Notes: a model not told the origin generated them from the sequence alone. DNA of 64,000 nt from an uncultured Selenomonadales bacterium (GCA_905200615.1 CAJKLB010000001.1:49875-113874); one strand, 5' to 3'. Counted from the first letter of the stretch, positions 9,046-18,757 are shown. A program made the numbers and translations.

Positions 9046-9074
9046 TTGCTTTTTTAAAGCAAAGGCGGTATAAT
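9046..9074 (+). promoter_or_regulatory. Sigma-A promoter of tyrS-yigZ-MATE operon
   Basis: A -35 box TTGCTT at 9046-9051 and a perfect -10 box TATAAT at 9069-9074 are separated by 17 nt. The predicted transcript starts near 9081, leaving a leader of about 30 nt. That leader is too short for the T-box riboswitch that often controls tyrS in Bacillota. Confidence 0.85.
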
Positions 9075-9109
9075 AGGTAGCAATATGGATAGTGAAGGAG
9101 TGACTTTTG

Positions 9110-10330
9110 ATGGCAGAAAACGTTTTGGATACCCTGAAAGCCCGCGGCTTTGTAAAACAGATTACTTTTGAGGAAGATCTGTACCGGCTGTTAGGCAGCG
9201 AAAAGGTAACGTTTTATGTAGGTTTTGATCCTACCGCCGACAGCCTTCACGTAGGGCATTTTCTTGTTTTGATGGCCATGGCGCATATGCAGCGGGCCGG
9301 TCATCGGCCTATATGTCTGGTAGGGGGCGGTACCGGCTGCGTGGGAGATCCCAGCGGCAGAACGGATATGCGTTCGATGATGACATTAGAAACCATTCAG
9401 CATAACGTGGACTGCTTTAAGAAGCAGATTGCAAAATTCATCGATTTTTCTGACAATAAAGCCATTATGGTGGATAACGCCGAGTGGCTGCTGAAGCTGA
9501 ACTATGTGGAATTCCTGCGGGATATCGGCGTATATTTTTCAGTAAACCGTATGCTTACGGCCGAATGCTTTAAAACCCGCATGGAAAAGGGGCTCTCCTT
9601 TTTGGAATTCAACTATATGCTGATGCAGAGCTATGACTTTTTAATGCTGTATCAAAAATACGGCTGTGCTCTGCAGCTGGGCGGCGATGATCAGTGGTCC
9701 AATATGCTCGGCGGCGCTGATTTGATCCGCCGCAAAGAGAAAAAAGACGCTTTTGCCATGACGTTTACGCTTTTAACCAAGAGCGACGGTCAAAAGATGG
9801 GCAAAACCGCCGGCGGCGCGGTTTGGCTTTCGGCGGAAAAAACCTCGCCGTATGATTTTTATCAGTACTGGCGGAATGTGGATGACGCCGATGTGGAAAA
9901 ATGCTTAAAATTGCTGACGTTTCTCCCGCTGGATGAAATTGCCCGGCTTTGCGCGCATCAGGACGAACGCATCAACGCGGCAAAAGAACGGCTGGCCTAT
10001 GAGGTAACCAAGATCGTACATTCCGAGGAAGAAGCAAAAAAAGCGCAGGCGGCCGCTGCCGCCGCTTTCGGCAAAGGGAGCGAAGCGGATATGATCTGCG
10101 TAACCCTCAGCAGACAGCAGGCCGCCGGCAGAGTAACGGAGCTGCTGATGCTTGCGGGAATTACCAAAAGTATCGGCGAAGGCCGCCGTTTAATTGAAGG
10201 CGGCGCCGTATCGTTAAATGAAGAAAGAATCACGGATGTAAACGCCGCTGTTGATCCAAAGTTCCTTGACGCGGGGGAATTCATTCTGCACAAGGGCAAA
10301 AAAGTCCATAAAAAGATCATTGTTGAGTAA
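9110..10330 (+). CDS. tyrS: Tyrosyl-tRNA synthetase
   Basis: Charges tRNA-Tyr with tyrosine in the cytoplasm. It has 406 residues, the usual length for the TyrS/TyrZ type. The HIGH-like motif HVGHF lies in the DPTADSLHVGHFL segment (about residues 37-49), the tyrosine-binding region is YDFLMLYQKYGCALQLGGDDQWSN, and the KMSKS-like loop is KMGKTAGGAVW. A C-terminal S4 RNA-binding domain covers roughly residues 340-405. The ATG at 9110 follows GAAGGAG by about 9 nt and is preferred to an adjacent TTG at 9107. It is followed 2 nt later by yigZ. Confidence 0.97.
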   Translation: MAENVLDTLKARGFVKQITFEEDLYRLLGSEKVTFYVGFDPTADSLHVGHFLVLMAMAHMQRAGHRPICLVGGGTGCVGDPSGRTDMRSMMTLETIQHNVDCFKKQIAKFIDFSDNKAIMVDNAEWLLKLNYVEFLRDIGVYFSVNRMLTAECFKTRMEKGLSFLEFNYMLMQSYDFLMLYQKYGCALQLGGDDQWSNMLGGADLIRRKEKKDAFAMTFTLLTKSDGQKMGKTAGGAVWLSAEKTSPYDFYQYWRNVDDADVEKCLKLLTFLPLDEIARLCAHQDERINAAKERLAYEVTKIVHSEEEAKKAQAAAAAAFGKGSEADMICVTLSRQQAAGRVTELLMLAGITKSIGEGRRLIEGGAVSLNEERITDVNAAVDPKFLDAGEFILHKGKKVHKKIIVE

Positions 10331-10332
10331 CT

Positions 10333-10968
10333 ATGGAGTATAAAACACTTGCTTCCGCCGGAAGCTTTGAACAAGTTCTGCAAAAGTCTACGTTTATCGC
10401 CTTGGCGGATATCGCCCAGGATGAACAGCAGGCTCTTGCGGTAATAAACAGCCAAAAAAAGCGCTATCCTGACGCGCGCCATCACTGCTGGGCCTACCGG
10501 TTAGGGCCTGCCGGTGAAGCTGTGCGCTGCAGCGATGACGGAGAGCCGCAGGGCACCGCCGGTGTACCCATTCTTGAATGCTTGAAAAAAAAGAATATTA
10601 CCAATGCCGTTGTTGTAGTCACGCGCTACTTCGGCGGTATTCTTTTGGGTACAGGCGGACTTACGCGGGCTTATGCCTCCGGCGCGGCCGGCGCGCTTGA
10701 CGCCGCAGGAACATCCTGTATGGTACAAAGCGTAAAATTCGAAGTTTCTATGGATTATACCCAATTTGCCTATAGTGAACATATCATAAAAAATACGGAC
10801 TACATTGTCTTGAAATCGGTTGATTTTTCAGAATGCGTTTACCTGCACTGCATCGTTCGCCAAAAAGATGAAGACCGTTTTGAAAAAGAAATCGCTTCCC
10901 TGACAAACGGGCGTGCTCGCTGTCAAAAGACAGACGCGTTATACTATTCATGGGAGGAAAAGCAATGA
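10333..10968 (+). CDS. yigZ: IMPACT/YigZ family protein
   Basis: A 211-residue protein of the UPF0029/YigZ family, related to the eukaryotic translation regulator IMPACT. Conserved stretches are HHCWAYRLG, SDDGEPQGTAGVPIL and VVVVTRYFGGILLGTGGLTRAY, which form the N-terminal fold. The C-terminal third is the EF-G domain V-like DUF1949 region. The biochemical role is unsettled; translation or stress control is the usual suggestion. It starts 2 nt after tyrS and its TGA overlaps the MATE start (ATGA), so all three genes share the upstream promoter. Confidence 0.93.
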   Translation: MEYKTLASAGSFEQVLQKSTFIALADIAQDEQQALAVINSQKKRYPDARHHCWAYRLGPAGEAVRCSDDGEPQGTAGVPILECLKKKNITNAVVVVTRYFGGILLGTGGLTRAYASGAAGALDAAGTSCMVQSVKFEVSMDYTQFAYSEHIIKNTDYIVLKSVDFSECVYLHCIVRQKDEDRFEKEIASLTNGRARCQKTDALYYSWEEKQ

Positions 10969-12359
10969 AAAGCATGAATATGACGCAGGGGCCGATACTC
11001 AAACAGCTGATTTTGTTTGCCGTACCGATTTATTTGACCAACCTCCTGCAAAACCTTTACAATGCGGCCGATTCTCTTATCGTGGGTCAGTTTTGCGGAG
11101 GGAACGCCCTCGCGGCGGTAGGAACTACCGCGCCGATCTGTTGGTGTTTGATCGGTCTGTTTTTAGGGGTATCTACCGGCGGAAGCGTAGTCGTATCCAG
11201 ATATTTTGGGGCCGGCGACAGTCACGGCGTACACCGGGCGGTACATACAGGTATTTTATTGAGTATGGTCTGCGGCATGCTGATTTCCGTTTTAGGTGTT
11301 CTGTTCACGCCGTCCATCCTGCATTTAATGAATACAGACCCTGTCATTTTAGAAGACGCGCAAAGATATCTGCGAATCTATTTCGGAGGTTCCTTCTTTT
11401 TAATTGTATATAATATGGGAGCGGGTATTCTGCGGGCGGTAGGCGATTCCCGAAGGCCGTTGATTTTTTTAGGCTGCGCGGCAATGACAAATGTAGTGCT
11501 GGACTTATTGTTTGTAGGTGTTTTTCGTTGGGGAGTAGCCGGCGCGGCTTTTGCCACCATAGGATCCCAGCTCGTTTCCGCGGTTTTAGTGATTGCTACT
11601 TTGATACGCAGCCACGGTAGTTTTCAGCTGGTGCCCAAAAAGCTTAAATTTACCGCCTGCGATACCGCGGCGATCCTTAAAGTAGGTTTGCCGGCGGGAC
11701 TGCAGACGGCCATTATCAACGTTTCCAATATCATTATTCAAACGTTTATTAATTCCTACGGCGCCGCTGCTACGGCCGGCAGCACAGCCGCCAGCAAGCT
11801 GGATGATTTTATTCTGATCATCTCCAGCAGCATCGGTCTGGCGCTGATGACTTTCGCCGGTCAGAATATCGGCGCGGGCGATTTTAAACGGGTAAAAAAA
11901 GGCACGATGACCGCCCTGATCCTCACAGTAGTGCTGATGTTTTCTTTAGGGATGCTTGCCTCTCTGTTTCGCTACCAGCTGGTGGAACTGTTTGTAAATC
12001 AAGAAGATCCGAATATTCAAGAAATCGTGGCATTCGGCGCTTCCAAAGTATTTTTTGTTGCTACTTTCTATTTTATTATCGGAATCAGCGATATTCTTTC
12101 CGCCACGCTTCGCAGCTGCGGCAGCCCGATTTTCCCGATGATTTCTTCTTTCTTATGGATGTGCGCGTTCCGTATCGTATGGATTTACTGGCTGCGATTC
12201 CTGATTCCGGTAACCGATACGGCCAGTATTGACAGTATTTTTATTGTTTATCCCATAACTTTTGTACTGACGGCGTCTACCCTGTTGCTGTACTATTGCT
12301 TCGGTCCGTGGAGAAAAAAGCTGCAGATGCGCTGCGAAAAGACCGGCAATCCGGCTTAA
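10965..12359 (+). CDS. MATE family multidrug/cation antiporter
   Basis: A 464-residue membrane protein with about twelve transmembrane helices arranged as two homologous six-helix halves. The N-terminal PIYLTNLLQNLYNAADSLIVG and the second-half DDFILIISSSIGLALMTFAGQNIGAG are typical of the NorM/DinF-like clade common in Clostridia. It would export toxic or cationic compounds using a Na+ or H+ gradient. The ATG at 10965 follows GGGAGG by 7 nt and overlaps the yigZ stop by 4 nt; an earlier ATG at 10950 contains that ribosome binding site's upstream flank and is rejected. The substrate is unknown. Confidence 0.93.
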   Translation: MKSMNMTQGPILKQLILFAVPIYLTNLLQNLYNAADSLIVGQFCGGNALAAVGTTAPICWCLIGLFLGVSTGGSVVVSRYFGAGDSHGVHRAVHTGILLSMVCGMLISVLGVLFTPSILHLMNTDPVILEDAQRYLRIYFGGSFFLIVYNMGAGILRAVGDSRRPLIFLGCAAMTNVVLDLLFVGVFRWGVAGAAFATIGSQLVSAVLVIATLIRSHGSFQLVPKKLKFTACDTAAILKVGLPAGLQTAIINVSNIIIQTFINSYGAAATAGSTAASKLDDFILIISSSIGLALMTFAGQNIGAGDFKRVKKGTMTALILTVVLMFSLGMLASLFRYQLVELFVNQEDPNIQEIVAFGASKVFFVATFYFIIGISDILSATLRSCGSPIFPMISSFLWMCAFRIVWIYWLRFLIPVTDTASIDSIFIVYPITFVLTASTLLLYYCFGPWRKKLQMRCEKTGNPA

Positions 12360-12396
12360 TTTTATGTTTTACATTAAAAAAAGAAAGGTGTTTTTT

Positions 12397-14376
12397 ATGC
12401 TGCACACAAATAAACCCCCGTATTTAGGCGCTGCCTATTATCCTGAACTTTGGCCCGCTGAGGAAATCGACAAGGATATCCGTCAAATGAAAGAAGCCGG
12501 CTGCAACCTGATGCGCATCGGTGAATTTGCCTGGATCGCTATGGAGCCGCAGGAGGGCGTTTTTCAGTTTGATTGGCTGCAGAACGTATTGGACAAGCTC
12601 CATCAGGCAGATATTGCCGTAATCCTCTGTACTCCCACGGCTACCCCTCCGCAGTGGCTTACTACCAAATATCCCGAAACGCTGCTGATGTATCCGGACG
12701 GATCCCGTAAGCCGCACGGATCCCGCAGGCATAATTGTCCCAACAATCCGAAAATGTGCGAAAAAAATCGTATCATCGTTACCGAGCTGGCCAAACGTTT
12801 CGGCCGGCATCCGGCCGTGGTCGGTTGGCAAATCGATAACGAGGTATATCCGTATTCCGCCTGCTGGTGTCCGGTTTGCCGCGAAGGATTCCGGCAGTAT
12901 TTGCAACAGCGCTACGGAACAATTGAAGCCTTTAACGCGGCGCTGGATCTTGCCCGCTGGAGTATCAGTTATGATTCCTTTGCCAGCATCGAACCTCCGC
13001 GGGAATGGGCGCATCCTTCAATAAAAGCTCTGTGGTTTGATTTTCAATGTGACAGCTGGATCGCGTTTATTCATGAACAAGCGGATCTTCTTCGCCAATA
13101 TTCCTCCGCGCCCATCGGCACCGATTCTATGCCGGTTATGGGACACAACTATCCCAAACTGATGCAAAAATTGGATGTGGTGCAGTTTAATCATTACAAT
13201 GATTTTGATCATCCCGATTCCGCGCTGTCAAAAACCGTTTTGTGGTTCAACTATCTGCGGAATTTAAAACCGGGCGTTCCCTTTTGGAACACAGAAACCC
13301 AAGCCAATTGGAACGGCTCTACCTATAATCCTCTGGGCGTGCGACAGGAAGGCTTCTGCCATGTAAATTCCTGGCTGCCTATTGCCCTGGGGGGAGAAAT
13401 GAACCTCTACTGGCACTGGCGGGCGCATCCGGCGGGACATGAAATCGTGCATGGTTCGGTGGTATCGGCCTGCGGTCGCTTTCTGTATTCTATTGATGAA
13501 ATTCAGCGCACCAGCCGTGAAATGGAAGCAGCGGCCGATTTTCTTGCCCAAACAAAACCAACGGCCGAGGCGGCGTTACACTGCAGCTACAGTGCTTGGA
13601 ACGCTTTTGCGCAAATTCCGTATTATTCCTATAAAGAAGATCCGAACAGCTACATAAAAGATCTTTCCGCCTGCGTGCACGATCCCCTGATTTTCCGCTG
13701 CCATATTCCCGTGGATGTCATCAGTCAGCAGGCAGATCTCACAGGTTATAAGGTTTTGTTTTCGCCCTTGCTGCCCATTATAGAGGATATCCAAAAGATC
13801 ACGGAGTTTGTGAAAAACGGCGGCGTCTGGGTAGTAGGCCCGGCCAGCGATTTTTTAAACGAAAATCTTCGCCGAAGCGTAACGGACGTATTCTATCATT
13901 TGGAAAAGCTGGCCGGTATCTATTGCAAATATCAGCTGCCCAATGATAACCTCGCGTATGATATCACCTTTGCCGACGGTGAAAAATGCGAAGGCAGTCT
14001 ATGCTATGACGGATTTATCGCCGAAAAAGAGCAAACGCTCGCTTCTTACCAAAACGGTCCTTTAAAAGGCCTTGCCGCCATTACACAGACTTTTTTGGGA
14101 AAAGGAAAAATCATTGTGCTGGGAACCATGCCCAAAGGCGCTTCACTGAAAAAATTGCTCAAAGAGCTGCCGATTTCCCGTTGCTGCAACGCATCGGAAA
14201 ATCTGCTCGCGGTTCCCCGTTTTGGTGACAGAAGGCGCGGAATGATTGTAGCCGAACTTTTTAACCGGCCGGGACGTCTCTTTTTGGAAAAGCCCTGTAC
14301 GGATATTCTGACAGGACGCCGTCTGGAAGGGGAAATTCCTGTTTCCGCCACGGAAGTGCTTGTTTTGGAAGAATAA
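12397..14376 (+). CDS. GH42 beta-galactosidase
   Basis: A cytoplasmic 659-residue glycoside hydrolase of clan A that releases galactose from short galactosides. The acid/base is probably Glu149 in WQIDNEVYP and the nucleophile Glu300 in FWNTETQANW, both embedded as in family 42. Cysteines C114, C156, C158 and C161 match the four-cysteine zinc site of GH42 enzymes. A trimerisation domain (about 395-600) and a C-terminal beta domain follow, and there is no signal peptide. The ATG at 12397 has AAAGGTG upstream; an earlier ATG at 12364 is rejected for lack of a site. It probably uses plant arabinogalactan or pectin-derived galactosides taken into the cell. Confidence 0.94.
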   Translation: MLHTNKPPYLGAAYYPELWPAEEIDKDIRQMKEAGCNLMRIGEFAWIAMEPQEGVFQFDWLQNVLDKLHQADIAVILCTPTATPPQWLTTKYPETLLMYPDGSRKPHGSRRHNCPNNPKMCEKNRIIVTELAKRFGRHPAVVGWQIDNEVYPYSACWCPVCREGFRQYLQQRYGTIEAFNAALDLARWSISYDSFASIEPPREWAHPSIKALWFDFQCDSWIAFIHEQADLLRQYSSAPIGTDSMPVMGHNYPKLMQKLDVVQFNHYNDFDHPDSALSKTVLWFNYLRNLKPGVPFWNTETQANWNGSTYNPLGVRQEGFCHVNSWLPIALGGEMNLYWHWRAHPAGHEIVHGSVVSACGRFLYSIDEIQRTSREMEAAADFLAQTKPTAEAALHCSYSAWNAFAQIPYYSYKEDPNSYIKDLSACVHDPLIFRCHIPVDVISQQADLTGYKVLFSPLLPIIEDIQKITEFVKNGGVWVVGPASDFLNENLRRSVTDVFYHLEKLAGIYCKYQLPNDNLAYDITFADGEKCEGSLCYDGFIAEKEQTLASYQNGPLKGLAAITQTFLGKGKIIVLGTMPKGASLKKLLKELPISRCCNASENLLAVPRFGDRRRGMIVAELFNRPGRLFLEKPCTDILTGRRLEGEIPVSATEVLVLEE

Positions 14377-14524
14377 AACTTTACCGTACCGAAAAAGTCT
14401 TAATTCCATTTAAAAAGCGTTTCTGAGCGTTTAAAAAGGTATAAAAAACAGCACAATTCGACGATCTGTTTTTTTAGATCTTTACACTGTAAATTGAAAA
14501 AAAAAGTAAATTTTTGAAATGTAC

Positions 14525-14553
14525 TTGATATTTTTTTCAAGACATGTTATCAT
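14525..14553 (+). promoter_or_regulatory. Sigma-A promoter with extended -10 for SH3b gene
   Basis: A -35 TTGATA at 14525-14530 and a -10 TATCAT at 14548-14553 have exactly 17 nt between them. A TG dinucleotide one base before the -10 makes it an extended -10 element. Confidence 0.75.
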
Positions 14554-14594
14554 ATAAACAGTAGTAATATGATATTTACAGGAGGTACAGTTAT

Positions 14595-15611
14595 ATGGCT
14601 TCTCACGCAAAATACGCACGAAGAAGAAGAAACGCATTTCTTGCGGCAATCGCATTGGCGTTGCTGTTTATTATTGTAGTTATTTTAATTATTGTAGGGA
14701 TTTCAAAGCGGAGCAGTACACCTTCAGGTGACGCGAACATTCCGACGGCTACTACCCCTGCCGGAACATTGCCTACCCCTACTCCTACCCTTATACCGGA
14801 TGATACCACGGATGATCCGGATATTTCTCCATCACCTTCCGCCGCGACAGGTACAAGAATGTACGTAACCGGCGATACGGTAAATGTGCGAAAAGAAGCG
14901 TCCACCTCTTCGGATAAGATTACCGCGCTGGATAAAGGCACATCGGTAACCGCCTATGAGCTTTCCGGTGATTTTTATCAGGTAAAACTTTCTAACGGTG
15001 AAATAGGTTATATCTCTAAAAACTATCTCTCTACAACCAATCCGGCAAATAATCCGACGGCGTCCAATTCTCCCACACCTACGCCGGACACGTCAAACGG
15101 AAAGACCATGTACGTTACGGGAGACTCCGTCAATGTTCGCGCCGCAGCTTCTTCCAGCGGCACGAAGTTGACCAGCTTAAAAAAAGGCGCGCAGGTGACG
15201 GCCTACGTAAACCAAAACGGATGGTATTATATTCAGTATCAAAGCAAAAAGTACGGTTATATCAGCGCTTCCTATCTTTCAGCCGAAGCTCCGAACACCG
15301 CAACACCTACGCCCACTCCGACACCTACGCCCACAAAACCGCCTACACCCGGGAACTGGGATCAAGTAAAAGGTCTTCCGCAGAGTGTTTACGCGAACTT
15401 CGGCACTTCCGTGAGCACCCAGAATGCTTATTTAAATCAGACGAAAGTTGATCAAACGGTTTCATCGGGAACTTTCAATGCCTATGAATATTATAAGATT
15501 CAAAAAAACGACGGCGATTATTATTATATAGCCATAGAGTCAGGAAACCCGGACGCAAAAGCGTATATTTACGATACTCTTGAAGATATTCCGGGCAGCC
15601 CGCAAACCTGA
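14595..15611 (+). CDS. Membrane-anchored SH3b-repeat protein
   Basis: A 338-residue protein with an arginine-rich cytoplasmic start (KYARRRRN), one transmembrane helix at about residues 16-38, and an exported portion. Two bacterial SH3 domains (about 92-145 and 167-228) each begin with MYVTGD and contain VNVR. Low-complexity Pro/Thr linkers (TPTPTP) separate them. A C-terminal domain of about 80 residues, rich in Tyr and Asp, is not recognised. SH3b domains usually bind peptidoglycan, so a wall-spanning role is likely. The ATG follows AGGAGG, with a good promoter upstream and a terminator directly downstream, making it monocistronic. Confidence 0.85.
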   Translation: MASHAKYARRRRNAFLAAIALALLFIIVVILIIVGISKRSSTPSGDANIPTATTPAGTLPTPTPTLIPDDTTDDPDISPSPSAATGTRMYVTGDTVNVRKEASTSSDKITALDKGTSVTAYELSGDFYQVKLSNGEIGYISKNYLSTTNPANNPTASNSPTPTPDTSNGKTMYVTGDSVNVRAAASSSGTKLTSLKKGAQVTAYVNQNGWYYIQYQSKKYGYISASYLSAEAPNTATPTPTPTPTPTKPPTPGNWDQVKGLPQSVYANFGTSVSTQNAYLNQTKVDQTVSSGTFNAYEYYKIQKNDGDYYYIAIESGNPDAKAYIYDTLEDIPGSPQT

Positions 15612-15619
15612 TAAAAACA

Positions 15620-15651
15620 AAAAGAGCGCTGTTTGTACCGCGCTCTTTTTT
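15620..15651 (+). terminator. Rho-independent terminator of SH3b gene
   Basis: AAAAGAGCGC at 15620-15629 pairs with GCGCTCTTTT at 15640-15649, and the T-run continues to 15651. Confidence 0.9.
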
Positions 15652-15727
15652 AAAACATATCCGTATTTGTAGAAGGTTGAAAGAAACGGTGCATTTGGGA
15701 TGAAAAACATAAAAAAAGGAGGCGCAT

Positions 15728-17239
15728 ATGAAAAAAGCATGCATACTGTTTATCGCGATGTGTGTTCTGTTTTGCTCATGTGAGCCCGGGCCGTCAGGCC
15801 AAGATCTTCCGATGCCGACGGATAATGTTTCGTTTTTCAGTGAAAGGCAGGCGATTTTTCCCTTTTACTGTATCGGCGTAGATAACAAACTGTGGCGGGT
15901 ACAAAGCAACGGTTCCCTTTGCAGCCAAGTGCAGGTAAATTACTCTCTGCAGGGTACGGAGCTGAGCTATGTATATCCCGTACCAGGAACCGATATCGTA
16001 CTATACGCGACAGATCTGATTACAGAAAACGGTACGGTTTTGTGCTCTTTGGGCTATTGGAACGGTTCGGATCCGGCAATCAAGTTAGCGGAAAATATTC
16101 GGTTTAACAGTCTTTGCGTCAATGAGTTTGGTTCGGTTTTGTTTATTGATGAGGAAAATACGCTTTATCTGTATCAAGATGACATATGCTCTAAAATAGA
16201 AGCAAATGTAGCACAGGCTGTATTCGTGGGTGAGGAGACCTTTTTATATCGTTTGGCGGTGGGAGAATATATCAGCGGAGAATTCAGTTATCCGATTTAC
16301 GCGGCAACGGCTGATTACAGAAATTATTTAATGAGCGCTTTAGATATTGCCTCGGTAGACAGCAGCAATGGGCGGGCTTTTTTAATAAAAAACAAACATA
16401 CCGTGCAAAAACGCGCCGCTACGGCGGAAGCAGCCGATTGTTATATATATGCCAACGGAGAAATTCTGTTCAATATTCCGTCGGTATTGCTTTCACAGCT
16501 GACGGAAGATACCACCCATATGGTATTGCTCTCCTGTGATGAGGCCAAAACAACACTGCAGTATAATCTTTTTCGTATTGACGGAGATGAACCGATACTG
16601 ATTTCCTCAGCAGTATTATCCGGGAGGTATGCTTCAAGCGACCGAACAACCTTTGTATATGAAACAGCACAGGAGGACATGATAAAAACAAACCTTTTGA
16701 ATCAATCCAATGCGATTATCCCGCTGTCCTTCGAAAATCCGTTTTCATTGGAAAATATTTATTTTTGCGCGCCATACTTGTATCTGTTTTCCGGGGGTGT
16801 TTTATCGGTACTGGATACAACCGTTTCCGGCAGCGGATTTGAGAAGCTGGCCGTTGGATTTTCCTCTGTACGTCTGAGCGGAAGTTCACTGATCTGTTTT
16901 CAGGGAAATCAGCCGCCCTACAGCGTATGGGTTTGCAACGGCAAACAAGTTGTTTTGCTTGCTTCCGACGCTATCAATGATATCTTTTTTTATGAAGACG
17001 GATATCTTTATTATTATACCGGCGAAAAAAATTTTTATAATATCTCAATGGCATCTTCTGACGGAATAAAAATCGCGTATATCAGCAATGTTGATACGCA
17101 AATCGGCTTTCTCGCGGGTGAAACTTATGTAGCTGCCGCAAAAAAAGATGATAAAAGCTTATATATCGCGCATATAAATGGATTTATGGATACAAAAATA
17201 CAAATAAAGAAAATCATTTCTCAAAAGGAGGTAACATAA
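15728..17239 (+). CDS. Putative lipoprotein with beta-propeller-like body
   Basis: A 503-residue exported protein. The N-terminus has a charged start (MKKA), a hydrophobic core and a cysteine pair (VLFCSCEPG). The second cysteine at residue 18 is a plausible but imperfect lipobox, because position -3 is Phe. The mature part shows repeated strand-turn units such as YCIGVDNKLWRV, VLYATDLITENG, LYLYQDDI, YLYYYTGEKNFYNI, suggesting a beta-propeller of WD40/DUF5050 type. No catalytic motif was recognised. AAGGAGG precedes the ATG. It abuts nfeD with no gap (its stop ends at 17239 and ATG starts at 17240), so it is cotranscribed with nfeD-floA and may serve the same membrane-microdomain function. 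Confidence 0.75.
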   Translation: MKKACILFIAMCVLFCSCEPGPSGQDLPMPTDNVSFFSERQAIFPFYCIGVDNKLWRVQSNGSLCSQVQVNYSLQGTELSYVYPVPGTDIVLYATDLITENGTVLCSLGYWNGSDPAIKLAENIRFNSLCVNEFGSVLFIDEENTLYLYQDDICSKIEANVAQAVFVGEETFLYRLAVGEYISGEFSYPIYAATADYRNYLMSALDIASVDSSNGRAFLIKNKHTVQKRAATAEAADCYIYANGEILFNIPSVLLSQLTEDTTHMVLLSCDEAKTTLQYNLFRIDGDEPILISSAVLSGRYASSDRTTFVYETAQEDMIKTNLLNQSNAIIPLSFENPFSLENIYFCAPYLYLFSGGVLSVLDTTVSGSGFEKLAVGFSSVRLSGSSLICFQGNQPPYSVWVCNGKQVVLLASDAINDIFFYEDGYLYYYTGEKNFYNISMASSDGIKIAYISNVDTQIGFLAGETYVAAAKKDDKSLYIAHINGFMDTKIQIKKIISQKEVT

Positions 17240-17743
17240 ATGGAATTTCTTCTTTCCATCCCCATAGCGGTTACCGTCGCGGCCTTGATAGTAGGAACGG
17301 CTCTGCTGCTTCTGGAATGCTTTATTCCCGGATTCGGTGTACCGGGAATTACCGGCGGAATCCTGGTTCTGTTTGCTATTATCGCGCTGATTCCGCGCAT
17401 CGGCTGGTATGTGATTTTGGTTGCTTTGGCGGTAATTTTGCTTATTATTTTCGCAATTTATACTTTCGCGCAAAGCGCCGATAAAGGAAGGAATCCTCTT
17501 GTGCTCGGCGCAAGAACGGATAAGGCTTCCGGTTTTTCCGCCAATGACGATAATCGTAATTTAATCAATAAAGAGGGCATCGCCATTACGCAGCTGCGCC
17601 CGGCGGGTATCGCTTTGATAGACGGAAACCGAGTGGATGTTGTAACCAACGGTGATTTTATCGAGGTCAATGAGCCGATTAAGGTGATTGATATCGAGGG
17701 ACGCCGTATTATTGTAAAAAAAATAGAAGGAGGTAACAATTAA
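17240..17743 (+). CDS. NfeD-like membrane protein with C-terminal OB fold
   Basis: A 167-residue NfeD family protein. About three transmembrane helices in residues 4-80 are followed by a soluble C-terminal beta-barrel of OB type (GIAITQLRPAGIALIDGNRVDVV, then FIEVNEPIKVIDIEGRRIIVKKI). NfeD proteins accompany flotillins or stomatins and help organise membrane microdomains. It lacks the N-terminal ClpP-like protease of long NfeD forms. AAAGGAGG precedes the ATG, and floA begins at the base after its stop, as is usual for YqfB/FloA-type operons. Confidence 0.9.
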   Translation: MEFLLSIPIAVTVAALIVGTALLLLECFIPGFGVPGITGGILVLFAIIALIPRIGWYVILVALAVILLIIFAIYTFAQSADKGRNPLVLGARTDKASGFSANDDNRNLINKEGIAITQLRPAGIALIDGNRVDVVTNGDFIEVNEPIKVIDIEGRRIIVKKIEGGNN

Positions 17744-18751
17744 ATGTTACAAGTACTTGCAGGCTTATCTTTTGATCCCGTCATCGCCATTATTGTCTTG
17801 GTTGTGGTGCTGATCGTTCTGATGCTGTTTTTCAGGCTGTTCCCGATCGGCATGTGGATGACCGCCATCTTCTCCGGTGTAAGAGTCGGTATTTTTCAGT
17901 TGGCTACCATGCGATTCCGCAGGGTAAATCCGGCAAGAATCGTATATCCGATGATTCAAGCTACCAAAGCCGGTCTCGATTTAGATATGAGCAAACTGGA
18001 AGCACATCTTCTGGCAAAAGGAAATGTGGAAAAAGTAGTCAACGCTTTGATCGCTGCGCAGCGCGCCGACATTCCGCTGAATTTTGAGCGGGCGGCCGCT
18101 ATCGACCTGGCCGGCCGTGATGTGCTGACTGCCGTACAGATGAGCGTAAATCCCAAGGTAATTGAAACGCCGATTATTGCCGCTATTGCCAAAGACGGCA
18201 TTGAGCTGCGTGCCAAAGCCCGTGTTACCGTCCGCGCGAACATCGATCGTTTAGTCGGCGGCGCGGGAGAGGAGACCATTATTGCCCGTGTAGGCGAAGG
18301 TATCGTTACTACTGCCGGCAGCGCCGAAAGCCACAAAGCCGTTCTGGAAAATCCTGATTTAATCTCCCGAACCGTTTTAGGCAAAGGTCTTGACGCCGGT
18401 ACCGCTTTTGAAATTCTTTCCATTGATATTGCCGACGTTGACGTGGGCCGCAATATCGGCGCGCAGCTGCAAATGGATCAGGCGGAAGCCGATAAGAAAA
18501 TCGCGCAGGCCAAAGCCGAGGAACGCAGAGCAATGGCTGTTGCGCGTGAGCAGGAAATGAAAGCGCAGGTACAGGAAATGCGCGCGAAAGTGGTAGAAGC
18601 GGAAGCGGAAGTTCCCAAAGCCATGGCCGCCGCATTAAAAGAAGGAAAACTGGGGGTAATGGATTATTACCGTATGGAAAACATGCTGGCCGATACCCAG
18701 ATGCGTTCCTCCATTGCTGACGCCGGCAGCAACAAAGCAAAGCCGGAATAA
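17744..18751 (+). CDS. floA: Flotillin-like membrane scaffold FloA
   Basis: A 335-residue FloA (YqfA) protein, a scaffold of functional membrane microdomains. The N-terminal hydrophobic segment (about residues 10-30) is followed by the SPFH/PHB domain, with conserved stretches such as AAIDLAGRDVLTAVQMSVNPKVIETP and FEILSIDIADVDVGRNIGAQLQ in pieces. The C-terminal coiled region is rich in Ala and Glu (QAKAEERRAMA, VVEAEAEVPKAMAAALKEGKLG). Length is the family norm. GGAGG 12 nt before the ATG lies at the end of nfeD. It is followed 6 nt later by a small proline-rich membrane protein gene, giving a four-gene operon. Confidence 0.96.
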   Translation: MLQVLAGLSFDPVIAIIVLVVVLIVLMLFFRLFPIGMWMTAIFSGVRVGIFQLATMRFRRVNPARIVYPMIQATKAGLDLDMSKLEAHLLAKGNVEKVVNALIAAQRADIPLNFERAAAIDLAGRDVLTAVQMSVNPKVIETPIIAAIAKDGIELRAKARVTVRANIDRLVGGAGEETIIARVGEGIVTTAGSAESHKAVLENPDLISRTVLGKGLDAGTAFEILSIDIADVDVGRNIGAQLQMDQAEADKKIAQAKAEERRAMAVAREQEMKAQVQEMRAKVVEAEAEVPKAMAAALKEGKLGVMDYYRMENMLADTQMRSSIADAGSNKAKPE

Positions 18752-18757
18752 CGCGCC

